NCBI RefSeq assembly: GCF_014191495.1
Contig: NZ_JACHWR010000001.1
Span: 1,798,001-1,862,000, forward strand
Length of the DNA stretch: 64,000 nucleotides
Origin: Nocardioides soli
Lineage (GTDB): Bacteria > Actinomycetota > Actinomycetes > Propionibacteriales > Nocardioidaceae
Direction of reading: 5' to 3'
A program made the position numbers and the translations under genes. Shown here one piece after another: positions 1-8,882 of this stretch (its first letter is position 1; every line of letters starts with the position of its first letter). The notes beneath the pieces were generated by a model. It saw only the letters and a list, made by a program, of their open reading frames with translations, did not search any database and was not told where the DNA came from.

Positions 1-2
1 CG

Positions 3-779
3 CGCCCGCGCTACCACCTCAACTTCCTCAAGGACTGGTGGCTGCCGGTCGTCGGACTGGTCATCTACTTCTTCAGCCGCGGCCTGACCGACGAGCTCGG
101 CCTGCCCGTCCACGTGATGATGCCCATCCACGTCGACGAGTGGCTCGGTGGCGGGCAGACGCCGACGCAGCGGCTCCAGGAGGCGTGGTGCGGGGACCCG
201 TGCCTGCGCGACAGCGAGCCGCGCTGGTACGACCTCTTCTTCACGACGGTCTACGCGACCCACTTCGTCACCGGCCTGACGATCGCGGCGGTGCTCTGGG
301 TGCGCAACCGCCCGGCCTGGGTCCGCTGGATGCGGCGCTACCTGGCGATCAACTTCGGCGCCCTCGCCGTCTACATCCTCTACCCGATGGCGCCGCCGTG
401 GATGGCCTCGGAGGAGGGCCGGCTCGGCGCCCAGGTCACCCGCATCACCGGGCGCGGCTGGTCCGACATCGGCCTGGACCGGGTCGACCTGATCCTGCAC
501 GGCGTCGGCAACCCGGTCGCGGCGATGCCGTCGCTGCACGCCGGCATCACCTTCCTGATCGCCGGCTACGGCATCCAGCGCCTGCGGTCGCACTGGCGCT
601 GGCTGCTCGCGCTCTACCCCCTCGCGATGTGCACGGCCCTCGTCTACTACGCCGAGCACTACGTCATCGACGTGGTCGCGGGCGCGCTGCTCGCGGCCGC
701 GGTGCTGATCGGATGCCAGCTCTGGGAGAGCAGTCGCCAGCGGTCCGCGGAGGCGCCGGCCCCGAGCGACGGCGAGTAG
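3..779 (+). CDS. PAP2-superfamily membrane phosphatase (5' partial)
   Basis: The frame is open from base 3, so the true start lies before the window; an ATG at 114 is in frame but cuts off a membrane segment (WWLPVVGLVIYF). The protein has several hydrophobic segments and the C2/C3 signature of the PAP2/inositol-phosphorylceramide-synthase group: AMPSLHAG near base 530 and, about 40 residues on, HYVIDVVAG with the second catalytic His. Such enzymes remove or transfer phosphate on lipids or polyprenyl phosphates at the membrane. The C-terminus is short and polar after the last helix. The exact substrate cannot be read from sequence. Confidence 0.8.
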   Translation, partial: RPRYHLNFLKDWWLPVVGLVIYFFSRGLTDELGLPVHVMMPIHVDEWLGGGQTPTQRLQEAWCGDPCLRDSEPRWYDLFFTTVYATHFVTGLTIAAVLWVRNRPAWVRWMRRYLAINFGALAVYILYPMAPPWMASEEGRLGAQVTRITGRGWSDIGLDRVDLILHGVGNPVAAMPSLHAGITFLIAGYGIQRLRSHWRWLLALYPLAMCTALVYYAEHYVIDVVAGALLAAAVLIGCQLWESSRQRSAEAPAPSDGE

Positions 780-793
780 CCGGGATCCGAGAA

Positions 794-872
794 ACTTCGT
801 AGAATATATTTCATATTGTTCGAGAAAGTGTCACGGTGAGCACCCTCCCGCCCTGAGCCGAAGGACCTCGCC
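794..872 (+). promoter_or_regulatory. AT-rich upstream region of the FG-GAP gene
   Basis: A short, strikingly AT-rich patch (801-820) lies in GC-rich surroundings and contains the inverted repeat AATAT (803-807)/ATATT (813-817). It is followed by an AAGGA ribosome binding site 7 nt before the GTG at 873. A promoter or regulator site is inferred; no clear -35/-10 pair is visible. Confidence 0.35.
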
Positions 873-2792
873 GTGACCGACAGCCACCACCGGCCGCACC
901 CCCGACCCCGTCGCCGCCCGCTCGTGGCGGCCCTCTCCGTCGCGTGCGTCGCGGCCGTGCCGGCGGTGGTCGCCGTCCTGCCGGCGAACGCCGAGGAGAG
1001 CGCCGGCGGGCCTCCGGCCTTCCGACGGGTGGACGTCGACAGCACCGTCAGCGGGGCCAGCTTCACCTCGGTCGGCCAGGTCTACGCCGGCGAACAGGAC
1101 ATCGTGACCAGCGGCTACGGCGCCCTCGACGGCGGCGGCCGCCCCGTCGGCGGCGGGACCCTCCAGATCTACCGGCCCGGGGCGAGCCTCGACACCTGGA
1201 CCAAGGTCACGGTCTTCGACGCGGACGCCGGCATCGTCTTCCCCAACGCCACCACCATCGACGACGTCGACGGGGACGGCGACAACGACATCATCGTGCC
1301 GTCCGGCTACTTCTTCGGCACCGATCCGGCGGCGCCGGCCTGGCTGGGCTCGACCGGCGCCATCACCTGGTGGGAGAACCGGGGACCCGGCGTCCCCTTC
1401 GCCGAGCACACCATCGTGTCGGGCCGGGCCGCGTCGTACCACGGCGTGCAGTACGTCGACCTCGACGGGGACGGCGTCAGGGACATCCTCAGCGTCGCCG
1501 AGGAGGGTCGGATCGCCGGCGAGCTGACCGACGACGCCGTCGAGACGCACTTCTTCAAGGGCAACGAGGACCTGACCTTCGACGACCCGGTCGTGCTCGC
1601 CACCGACCTCGGGGGCAGCCAGCCCGTGGTCCACGACGTCGACGGCGACGACGACCTCGACATCATCACCTCGCAGTACTTCCGCACCTTCAACTCGGCG
1701 ACCGGCTCGACCTTCCTGTGGCTGGAGAACCAGGACGACGACGGCGTGCTGACCGAGAGCGACTTCACCCTCCACACCATCGCGACCCTGGCCGACAGCC
1801 CAGCCGGCCGCGGCGTCGGCATGGGCTTCCAGATCCGCCCGGTGCCGGACTTCCGCGGCCCCGGCACGCTGTCGTGGATCGGCACCAACCACGTCAACCG
1901 CTGCACGTTCGGGTCGATCCTGCCGGTGCCCGAGCAGGTCATCGAGTTCGACCCGGGCACCGACCCGACCGGCACCTGGGGCCTCACCACGCTGTCCGAC
2001 CCCGCCACCCCGGGGCCGGCGTGCCCGTCGCCGTACCACGCCACCTACCAGACCTTCAGCGACCAGATCACCGCGCGCTACGGCTACGGCCAGGGCGCCC
2101 CCGGCGTCTTCGGGTACGGCGACATCGACGGCGACCGCGACGTGGACCTGCTGGTCTCCGGCGACGGCGACCGCCGGCTCTGGTGGGTCGAGAACGACGA
2201 GGGCGACACCACGCTCCATCGGCTGACCGGGCCCGACGAGCACTTCGGGCAGGCCGGCGGCGCCGTGGTGGTCGACCTGAACGGCAACGGCACCAACGAG
2301 CTGGTGTTCAGCTCCTTCGACCAGAGCACGCTGGCGATCTGGACCCGGGACCCGGCGCCGACACCCACGGCGCCACCCACGGCGCCACCCACGGCGCCGC
2401 CCACGACGCCGCCCGCCTCGAGCACGCCGCCGAGCCCGGTCCCCACCGCGCCCGGCCCGACCGTCCGGACTGTCGCGAGCTCGCTGCGGGTCACCCCGGG
2501 CAGGCGCGTCGTGCCGGCCGGCACGCGGGCCACGTGGAAGGTCCGGCTCGCCGCGGCGCCCGGCGGGCCGCGGCGTACCGTCACCGTCGTCTTCGACCCC
2601 GCCCGCGGCAGGACCGTCAAGATCGGCAAGCTCCGGCTCGGGCCCACGGCGAAGAAGGGCGTGCAGCAGGCCCGGCTCTCGTTCCGCGCGAAGAAGCGGG
2701 GCCGGCTGGTCGTGACCTACGCCGGGACCACGGTGACCAGCACGCTGCGGGACACCCGGGCCAGGGGCACGGCCCGCGTCACCGTCCGCTGA
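873..2792 (+). CDS. Secreted FG-GAP/VCBS-repeat protein with Pro/Thr linker and C-terminal beta domain
   Basis: 639 residues. The N-terminus is a Sec signal peptide (basic region to residue 15, hydrophobic core 17-35, likely cleavage after ANA at 40). The body holds repeated acidic calcium-type loops of FG-GAP/VCBS beta-propeller blades: DVDGDGDND, DLDGDGVRD, DVDGDDDLD, DIDGDRDVD and DLNGNGTNE. A Pro/Thr-rich linker (about 493-530) joins a Lys/Arg-rich beta-sandwich-like C-terminus. There is no LPXTG motif or C-terminal helix, so it is probably released. The GTG start is supported by AAGGA 7 nt upstream. Such propellers serve in adhesion or carbohydrate binding; no catalytic domain is seen, so the ligand is unknown. 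Confidence 0.85.
   Translation: MTDSHHRPHPRPRRRPLVAALSVACVAAVPAVVAVLPANAEESAGGPPAFRRVDVDSTVSGASFTSVGQVYAGEQDIVTSGYGALDGGGRPVGGGTLQIYRPGASLDTWTKVTVFDADAGIVFPNATTIDDVDGDGDNDIIVPSGYFFGTDPAAPAWLGSTGAITWWENRGPGVPFAEHTIVSGRAASYHGVQYVDLDGDGVRDILSVAEEGRIAGELTDDAVETHFFKGNEDLTFDDPVVLATDLGGSQPVVHDVDGDDDLDIITSQYFRTFNSATGSTFLWLENQDDDGVLTESDFTLHTIATLADSPAGRGVGMGFQIRPVPDFRGPGTLSWIGTNHVNRCTFGSILPVPEQVIEFDPGTDPTGTWGLTTLSDPATPGPACPSPYHATYQTFSDQITARYGYGQGAPGVFGYGDIDGDRDVDLLVSGDGDRRLWWVENDEGDTTLHRLTGPDEHFGQAGGAVVVDLNGNGTNELVFSSFDQSTLAIWTRDPAPTPTAPPTAPPTAPPTTPPASSTPPSPVPTAPGPTVRTVASSLRVTPGRRVVPAGTRATWKVRLAAAPGGPRRTVTVVFDPARGRTVKIGKLRLGPTAKKGVQQARLSFRAKKRGRLVVTYAGTTVTSTLRDTRARGTARVTVR
2361..2405 (+). repeat. 12-bp in-gene tandem repeat coding the Pro/Thr linker
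   Basis: About three copies of a unit close to ACGGCGCCACCC encode repeated TAPP in the linker of the FG-GAP protein. Its copy number is likely to vary between strains by slippage. Confidence 0.8.
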
Positions 2793-2810
2793 GGTCGGTG
2801 CCCGGCCGGC

Positions 2811-3854
2811 TCACTCGTCGGACTCGGTGACCCACAGGTTGATCCCCGCCTCGACGGCGTCCTCGTCGATCAGCCGCAGCTCCTCCTCGGTCAGCGGCGG
2901 GCCGGAGAGCGCGTCGAGGTTGGTGTCGAGCTGCGCGACGGAGCTCGCCCCGATCACCGCCGAGGTGACCCGGGCGTCGCGCAGCGCCCACTGGAGGGCG
3001 AGCTGGGCGAGCTTCTGGCCACGCGCCTGCGCGATCTCGTTGAGCCGGCGCACGTGCTGCAGCGTCGACTCGTCGAGGTGGGTCTCGCCGATCGAGGACC
3101 CGTCGCGGGCGGCGCGCGAGTCGGCGGGCACGCCGTCGAGGTACCGGTCGGTGAGCAGGCCCTGGGCGAGCGCGGTGAACACGATGCACCCCATCCCCTG
3201 CGCCTCGAGCTCGTCGAGCAGGTCGCGCTCGATCCAGCGGTTGAGCATGGAGTACGACGGCTGGTGGATCAGCAGCGGCGTCCCGAGCTCGCGCGCGATC
3301 GACGCGGCCTCGCGGGTCTGGGCGGCCGAGTACGACGAGATGCCGACGTACAGCGCCTTGCCCTGCCGCACGGCGTGGTCGAGGGCACCGATCGTCTCCT
3401 CCAACGGCGTCTCGGGGTCGAAGCGGTGGCTGTAGAAGATGTCGACGTAGTCGAGGCCCATCCGGCTCAGCGACTGGTCGAGCGAGGCGAGCAGGTACTT
3501 GCGGGAGCCGCCGCCCTGGCCGTACGGACCCGGCCACATGTCGTAGCCCGCCTTCGTCGAGATCACCAGCTCGTCGCGGTAGGGCCTGAGGTCGTCTGCG
3601 AGGTAGCGACCGAAGTTCTCCTCAGCGCGGCCGTACGGCGGTCCGTAGTTGTTCGCGAGGTCGAAGTGCGTCACCCCGCGGTCGAACGCCCGGCGCACGA
3701 TCGCCCGCTGGGTCTCCTCCGGCCGGTCGGTCCCGAAGTTCTGCCACAGCCCGAGTGAGATCGCCGGGAGCCGGAGTCCGCTCCGCCCCGTGTAGCGGTA
3801 CTCCATCCCGGTCGCATCGGTCTCGTAGCGGTTGTCGGCGGCCTGGTAGCTCAT
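2811..3854 (-). CDS. Aldo/keto reductase, YghZ/GAP-reductase type
   Basis: 347 residues, full length for the YghZ (L-glyceraldehyde-3-phosphate reductase) branch of the aldo/keto reductases. The catalytic tetrad is intact: D65 and Y70 in FDLANNYG, K101 in STKAG and H143 in YSHR. The GGGSRK segment near 114-119, typical of this branch, and the C-terminal NADPH-binding region are present. It reduces small aldehydes with NADPH in the cytosol; the physiological substrate is uncertain. No ribosome binding site precedes the ATG; instead CAGGAT lies 7 nt upstream, fitting a leaderless transcript. It stands alone between a convergent gene and a strong hairpin. Confidence 0.85.
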   Translation of the reverse strand: MSYQAADNRYETDATGMEYRYTGRSGLRLPAISLGLWQNFGTDRPEETQRAIVRRAFDRGVTHFDLANNYGPPYGRAEENFGRYLADDLRPYRDELVISTKAGYDMWPGPYGQGGGSRKYLLASLDQSLSRMGLDYVDIFYSHRFDPETPLEETIGALDHAVRQGKALYVGISSYSAAQTREAASIARELGTPLLIHQPSYSMLNRWIERDLLDELEAQGMGCIVFTALAQGLLTDRYLDGVPADSRAARDGSSIGETHLDESTLQHVRRLNEIAQARGQKLAQLALQWALRDARVTSAVIGASSVAQLDTNLDALSGPPLTEEELRLIDEDAVEAGINLWVTESDE

Positions 3855-3861
3855 GGCCCCG

Positions 3862-3867
3862 ATCCTG
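3862..3867 (-). promoter_or_regulatory. Candidate -10 box of the aldo/keto reductase (leaderless)
   Basis: On the minus strand CAGGAT ends 7 nt before the ATG at 3854, so transcription would begin at or next to the start codon. No Shine-Dalgarno sequence is present. Confidence 0.45.
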
Positions 3868-3915
3868 CCAGCCCACCGCTCGCCCGGTGATCGAGGTGCG
3901 ACCCGCGCGAGTCAC

Positions 3916-3978
3916 CGTCGTACCTGACCTGAGTGTCGTGAAATCTGCGGATCCACAGCACTCTGGTCAGGTACGACG
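3916..3978. terminator. Long hairpin downstream of the first acyltransferase
   Basis: Arms 3916-3935 and 3959-3978 pair perfectly over 14 bp (CGTCGTACCTGACC with its complement), then across a T/T mismatch and 5 more bp. The 23-nt loop itself holds the near-palindrome CTGCGGATCCACAG. It lies just beyond the stop codon at 3992 of a minus-strand gene, so terminator is the simplest role, but the large structured loop and absence of a U tract are unusual. Confidence 0.6.
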
Positions 3979-3991
3979 CGGCGGCGGGGGC

Positions 3992-6043
3992 TCAGTCCGA
4001 CAGGAGCCCGGTGTCCTCGATCGCGGCCCAGATCTCCTCGCTCCGTGCGACGCCGATGTCGCCGGTGAGGTGGTCGACGTTGCGCCAGACGACCACGTCG
4101 TCGAGCACGGGCAGGCAGACCGGAGCGTCGGGGCACACGATCGGGTTCACGTCGATGGCCGCGGCGTCGTCGCGGCTGGTGGCGACCGTGTCGTAGAAGC
4201 TGTCGACGGTCGGTCGCTCCAGCGGGGGCACGACCACACAGTCGCCGAGCGTCGACGCGCGGGCCAGGCAGTCGAGCGGGTCGGGACCTTCGCTGTCGAA
4301 GCCACCGGTGCCCATGATGCTGTGCACCATCACCAGGGGTGCACCGGCGTCGCGCACCAGGTCGGCGGTGCGCTCGGTCGCCTCCAGCTGCATCTGGTGC
4401 AGGTCGCCGGCCTCGCCGTCGCGGTCGACCACGTGGCCCTGCCAGCGGTCGGCACTGCGCGCGAGCGACGCCACGACGACCAGGTCGGGCGCCAGTCGCG
4501 GCAGCGTCTCGCGATAGAAGTCGTCGCGGGCCTCGTGGCACTGGGCCTGGTTCTGCGCCGAGGCCCACGCGTTGTAGAGGCCGTCCTGCCACGGACACGA
4601 CGACACGATGTCGACGTACAGCCGGAAGCCGTGCTCCTCGGCCATCCGCTCGAAGGCCGGGGCGAGCATCCGCGCCTGGCTGTCGCCGACGAGCACCACG
4701 GTCCGTCCGTCGCCGGGGGTCATCAGGCAGTCCTCGACGGCGTCGGGGGTGCACCACTGGTCGTCGGGACCGCGGTCGTCGGATACGGCTCGGAAGTCGA
4801 TGTCGGGCACCGGCTCCTCCAGCTCGGCCGAGACCGAGGCCGGCACCGCCGTGCCGGCCTGCGCGCCGGCCTGCACGGCGGGCGCGCGGTCGCTCTCGAG
4901 CACCGGCGGGACGACGACCAGCGCGACCAGCACCGACAGCGCCAGGCCGCCGACCACGCTGGCCCAACGGCGCGGGGCCAACCGCGGCGACCGCCGGATC
5001 GGCGCCTCGTAGACCTGGAACGAGAGCGCGGCCAGTCCGGTCGCGATGGCACCGGCCAGGAGCGCGAGCACCCAGGCGTCGACGTCGAAGAGCTGGCCGA
5101 GCACCAGGATCACGGGCCAGTGCCACAGGTAGGTGCCGTAGGAGATCTTGCCGAGGTACGCCGGGGTCGGTCGGCCCAACAGCCGCGCGAGCGGCGAGCC
5201 CGGAACGGCGTACACACCGGCGATCGCGGCGACCGACGCCGCGGCGGCGGCGATGCCGCGTGCGGAGATCGACAGGTCGAGGAGGCCGCTGGAGAGGAGC
5301 AGCAGCCCCGCCACGCCGAGTCCGCCGACGACGGTGCCGAGCGCGGGCGACCAGCGCCGGTCGTCGGAGCCCGGCCCGGCGCGGCCGAACTCGCGGAACG
5401 CGACGGCCAGCGCCGCGCCCGCGAGCAGCTGGTACAGGCGGGTGTCGGTGCCGTAGTAGGCCCGGTTGACGTCGACCTGGGCGTAGGCGATCTGGGCCAC
5501 CAGGGACGCCGCACCGAGGGTGAGCAGCACCGCGAGGAAGAGCCGGCCGCGGTGCTTGCCGAGCTTGACCATCAGCGCGACCAGCAGCGGGAACACGAAG
5601 TAGAACTGCTCCTCGATCGACAGCGACCAGAAGTGCAGGAAGGGACTCTTGTCGGTGTCGGTCGCGAAGTAGTCGCTGGCGGCGGAGATGAAGTGCCAGT
5701 TCGACACGTAGAGGAGCGCGGACTGCGCGTCGCGCACCAGCGGCAGCCGCTCGGGCAGCGACGCCGTCAGCACGAAGACCAGGCTGGTCACCACGATCAC
5801 CAGCACCGCGGCAGGCAGCAGCCGGCGGATCCGGCGGGCATAGAAGCCGCCGAGGCTCAACCGGCCGTGCTCGTCGACCTCGGCCAGCATCACGTTCAGC
5901 ACGAGGAAGCCCGAGAGCACGAAGAAGAGGTCGACGCCGATGAAGCCGCCGGCCGCCCAGCCCGCGCCGGAGTGGTAGAGGAGGACGAGGTACACCGCGA
6001 CCGTGCGCAGGCCGTCGATCTCGGGGCGGTATCTCCAGGTCAT
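3992..6043 (-). CDS. Membrane acyltransferase (OafA/YrhL type) with C-terminal SGNH domain
   Basis: 683 residues. Residues 1 to about 375 form the multi-helix acyltransferase-3 domain, beginning YRPEIDGLRTVAVYLVLLYH with the catalytic His and followed by FFVLSGFL. After a linker the SGNH hydrolase-like domain carries GDSQAR (Ser455) and DHLT (D657-H658). These two-domain proteins move acyl groups across the membrane and place them on surface glycans or peptidoglycan. The start at 6043 (MTWRYRPE) matches its tandem paralogue. TACTGT lies 9 nt before the ATG. The acceptor sugar is unknown. Confidence 0.9.
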   Translation of the reverse strand: MTWRYRPEIDGLRTVAVYLVLLYHSGAGWAAGGFIGVDLFFVLSGFLVLNVMLAEVDEHGRLSLGGFYARRIRRLLPAAVLVIVVTSLVFVLTASLPERLPLVRDAQSALLYVSNWHFISAASDYFATDTDKSPFLHFWSLSIEEQFYFVFPLLVALMVKLGKHRGRLFLAVLLTLGAASLVAQIAYAQVDVNRAYYGTDTRLYQLLAGAALAVAFREFGRAGPGSDDRRWSPALGTVVGGLGVAGLLLLSSGLLDLSISARGIAAAAASVAAIAGVYAVPGSPLARLLGRPTPAYLGKISYGTYLWHWPVILVLGQLFDVDAWVLALLAGAIATGLAALSFQVYEAPIRRSPRLAPRRWASVVGGLALSVLVALVVVPPVLESDRAPAVQAGAQAGTAVPASVSAELEEPVPDIDFRAVSDDRGPDDQWCTPDAVEDCLMTPGDGRTVVLVGDSQARMLAPAFERMAEEHGFRLYVDIVSSCPWQDGLYNAWASAQNQAQCHEARDDFYRETLPRLAPDLVVVASLARSADRWQGHVVDRDGEAGDLHQMQLEATERTADLVRDAGAPLVMVHSIMGTGGFDSEGPDPLDCLARASTLGDCVVVPPLERPTVDSFYDTVATSRDDAAAIDVNPIVCPDAPVCLPVLDDVVVWRNVDHLTGDIGVARSEEIWAAIEDTGLLSD
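4314..4614 (-). repeat. Near-identical tract shared with 6448-6748 (paralogue copy 1)
   Basis: This 301-bp stretch in the SGNH domain differs from 6448-6748 at about 11 positions by eye, and its first 116 bp are identical. The rest of the two genes, notably the membrane domain around 5150-5450 versus 7290-7560, is clearly more diverged. This suggests gene conversion. Confidence 0.8.
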
Positions 6044-6125
6044 CGCTGCGCCACAGTAGCCGCCGGCTGCTCACGGTCACGACTTCGCGCGGGCCGACGC
6101 AACCGACGTCACACCGGGCCGGGGC

Positions 6126-8183
6126 CTACTCCTCGAGCAGCCCGGTGTCCTCGATCGCTCGCCAGATCTGGCCTCGGACGCGGGTCGTCAGCGTGCCCGT
6201 GAGGTGGTTCTGGTCGCGCCAGACCACGGCGCCGCCGAGCATCGGCAGGCAGCTCGGCGCATCCGGGCAGACGACCGGGTTGAGATCGATCGTCGCGACG
6301 TCGGCGCGCGGCGCGGCGACCGTGTCGTAGAAGCTGTCCACCGTCGGCCGCTCGACCGGGTGCGGCACCACGCAGTCGCCGAGCGTCGTCGCGCGGGCCA
6401 GGCAGTCGAGCGGGTGCCGGCCCTCGCCGTCGTAGCCGCCCGCGCCGATGATGCTGTGCACCATCACCAGGGGTGCACCGGCGTCGCGCACCAGGTCGGC
6501 GGTGCGCTCGGTCGCCTCCAGCTGCATCTGGTGCAGGTCGCCGGCCTCGCCGTCGCGGTCGACGACATGGCCCTGCCAGCGGTCGGCACTGCGCGCGAGC
6601 GACGCCACGACGACCAGGTCGGGCTCCATCTGGGGCAGCGTCTCGCGATAGAAGTCGTCGCGGGCCTCGTGGCACTGCTCCTGGTTCTGGTCCGAGGCCC
6701 ACGCGTTGTAGAGGCCGTCCTGCCACGGACACGACGACACGATGTCGATGGAGAGCCGGAAGCCGCGCTTCTCGGCGAGCCGCCGGAACGCCGGGGCGAG
6801 CATCCGCGCCTGGCTGTCGCCCACCAGCACCACGTGCCGGCCCTCGCCCGGGACCAGCAGGCACCCGTCCAGGTCGTCGGGCGTGCACCAGGTGTCGGCC
6901 GGGCCGCGGTCCGCCGCCACCTTCTCGTAGTCGAGGTCCGGCACCCGTCGCTCCAGCGCGGACCGCAGCTCCGGGGACGAGTCGACGGCGAGCGGGCCGC
7001 CGACGGCCTGCACCGCGGGGGTCCGCTCGCTGCGGAGCACCGGAGGCACGACCACCACGGCGATCGCCACCGAGACGGCGAGACCGCTGACCACCGTGGT
7101 CCGGCGGCGGGGCGAGAGCCATCTCGATCGCCGGATCGGCGACTCGAACACCTGGAACGACAGCGCCGCGAGGCCGCTCGCGATGCCGGCGGTGAGCAGG
7201 GCGAGCACGGACGGGCGGACGTCGAGGAACTGGCGGAGCACCAGGATGACCGGCCAGTGGTAGAGGTAGGTGCCGTAGGAGATCTGGCCGAGGTACGCCG
7301 GCACCTGCCCGCCCAGCAGCCGCGCCGGCCACGAGAGCGGCGCGGCGTACAGCCCGAGGATCGCGGCCACCGAGGCGACCGTGGCCAGGATGCCGCGGGT
7401 CGAGACCGACACGTCGGGAACGCCGATGACGAGCACGAGCAGCGAGCCGATGCCGGCCAGCCCGAGCAGGCTCCAGCGTCGCGACGACCCGGGCCCGCTC
7501 TCCGAGCCGGCGGGCGGCGGGCGCCAGTAGTGGCGCACGGCCAGGGCCAGGACCGCGCCGGCGAGCAGCTGGTAGAGGCGCGTGTCGGTGCCGTAGTAGG
7601 CCCGGTTGACGTCGACCCGCGCGAAGGCGATCTGCGCCGCGAGCGACGCCAGCATCAGCGCGACCAGCACGGCGAGGAAGCGCTTCCGGTGCTGCCAGCC
7701 CAGCCGCACCATGAGCACGACCAGCAGCGGGAACACGAAGTAGAACTGCTCCTCGAGCGAGAGCGACCAGAAGTGCAGGAAGGGGCTCTTGTCGGTGCCG
7801 GTCGCGAAGTAGTCGTTGGCGGCCGCGATGAAGTGCCAGTTCGCGACGTAGAGGAGCGCGGACTGGGCGTCGCGCACCAGCGGCAGCCGCTCGGGCAGCG
7901 ATGCGGTCAGCACGAAGACCAGGCTGATCAGCACGATCGCGAGCACGGCCGCGGGCAGCAGCCGCCGGACCCGGCGCGCGTAGAAGCCGAGCAGGCTCAG
8001 CCGTCCGCGTTCGTCGATCTCGGCGAGCACGACGTTCAGCACGAGGAAGCCCGACAGCACGAAGAACAGGTCCAGCGACACGAAGCCGCCCGGGACCCAG
8101 CCGGACTGGGCGTGGTAGAGGATGATCGTGTAGACGGCCAGGAAGCGAAGGCCGTCGAGCTCGGGGCGGTATCTCCAGGTCAT
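6126..8183 (-). CDS. Membrane acyltransferase with SGNH domain, tandem paralogue
   Basis: 685 residues with the same architecture as the gene downstream: acyltransferase-3 domain starting RYRPELDGLRFLAVYTIILYH, then an SGNH domain with GDSQAR (Ser457) and a C-terminal NHLT. The frame is open 60 codons further upstream, but MTWRYRPELDGL at 8183 matches both the paralogue and the family N-terminus. The 83-nt gap to the next gene and the identical start context (ATCTCCAGGTCATCGCTGC on the plus strand) indicate a tandem duplication. TACGGT lies 9 nt before the ATG. Likely modifies a cell-surface glycan; the acceptor may differ from that of the paralogue. Confidence 0.9.
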   Translation of the reverse strand: MTWRYRPELDGLRFLAVYTIILYHAQSGWVPGGFVSLDLFFVLSGFLVLNVVLAEIDERGRLSLLGFYARRVRRLLPAAVLAIVLISLVFVLTASLPERLPLVRDAQSALLYVANWHFIAAANDYFATGTDKSPFLHFWSLSLEEQFYFVFPLLVVLMVRLGWQHRKRFLAVLVALMLASLAAQIAFARVDVNRAYYGTDTRLYQLLAGAVLALAVRHYWRPPPAGSESGPGSSRRWSLLGLAGIGSLLVLVIGVPDVSVSTRGILATVASVAAILGLYAAPLSWPARLLGGQVPAYLGQISYGTYLYHWPVILVLRQFLDVRPSVLALLTAGIASGLAALSFQVFESPIRRSRWLSPRRRTTVVSGLAVSVAIAVVVVPPVLRSERTPAVQAVGGPLAVDSSPELRSALERRVPDLDYEKVAADRGPADTWCTPDDLDGCLLVPGEGRHVVLVGDSQARMLAPAFRRLAEKRGFRLSIDIVSSCPWQDGLYNAWASDQNQEQCHEARDDFYRETLPQMEPDLVVVASLARSADRWQGHVVDRDGEAGDLHQMQLEATERTADLVRDAGAPLVMVHSIIGAGGYDGEGRHPLDCLARATTLGDCVVPHPVERPTVDSFYDTVAAPRADVATIDLNPVVCPDAPSCLPMLGGAVVWRDQNHLTGTLTTRVRGQIWRAIEDTGLLEE
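6448..6748 (-). repeat. Near-identical tract shared with 4314-4614 (paralogue copy 2)
   Basis: Second copy of the conserved SGNH-coding tract, offset 2134 bp from the first. It covers the region between the GDSQ block and the end of the domain core. Confidence 0.8.
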
Positions 8184-8260
8184 CGCTGCCCCACCGTAGC
8201 CAGCCGTCCCAGAAACCCCAGCCGACCCAACCGCACCAGACGGGCCCGGGCGGCCTCGGC

Positions 8261-8875
8261 TCAGGCCGGTCCGGGCGCGTTCGCCCCCGCCATCCGCAAG
8301 GCCAACAGCCGGTAGTGCGCCGCCACCTCCTCGGGGGACCACCGGCCCTCGTCGCGGTACCACCGGGCGACGTCGATGCCGAGGGAGAGCACGGCCGAGG
8401 CGGTCATCCGCGGGTCGGGCGTCGCGAAGGCGCCGCTGGCGACGCCGCGGTCGATGACCTCGCGGACCACCAGGTCGATCTGGTGCCGGATCTCGAGGAT
8501 CTGGGCGCGATGCTCCTCGCTGAGCGCCGCCAGCTCGTAGTTGACGACCCGGGCGCCGGTGTGCGCGACGGCGTGGTCGCGCACGAAGTCCTCGACCAGA
8601 TCGCCCAGCTGCCGCACCGGGTCGACGGAGCGCGCGACCGAGGCGCGCACCAGCTCCAGCACCCGCTCGTGCCCGTCGCGGGAGAGCCCGAAGAGCAGCT
8701 CCTCCTTGGAGCGGTGGTGCACGTAGAGCGCCGCCGGACTCATGCCCGCCGCCGTCGAGATGTCGCGGGTCGTCGTGCCGTGGAAGCCGCGCGCCGCGAA
8801 CGCGTCGAGCGCCGCCCGGGCCAGCCGGGTGCGGGCGTCACCGTCCGGCGCCGGGATGGGGGTGGACGCGCTCAT
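8261..8875 (-). CDS. TetR-family transcriptional regulator
   Basis: 204 residues. The N-terminal TetR helix-turn-helix is clear (TTTRDISTAAGMSPAALYVHHRSKEELLF), followed by a helical ligand-binding domain. The frame runs on upstream, but the ATG at 8875 gives the usual 10-15 residues before the first helix. TACCAT lies 7 nt upstream, so the mRNA may be leaderless. It is divergent from a short-chain dehydrogenase with a palindrome between them, so it probably represses itself and that gene. The ligand is unknown; TetR proteins with AAGCGCTT-type operators often sense acyl-CoA or steroid-like compounds. Confidence 0.9.
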   Translation of the reverse strand: MSASTPIPAPDGDARTRLARAALDAFAARGFHGTTTRDISTAAGMSPAALYVHHRSKEELLFGLSRDGHERVLELVRASVARSVDPVRQLGDLVEDFVRDHAVAHTGARVVNYELAALSEEHRAQILEIRHQIDLVVREVIDRGVASGAFATPDPRMTASAVLSLGIDVARWYRDEGRWSPEEVAAHYRLLALRMAGANAPGPA

Positions 8876-8882
8876 GGAGGAG

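Noticed and set aside
3755..8315. Very long plus-strand open frames opposite the two acyltransferase genes
   Set aside because: Their translations are rich in Arg, Gly, His and Asp with no domain and mirror the codon bias of the real minus-strand genes; typical high-GC antisense shadow frames.
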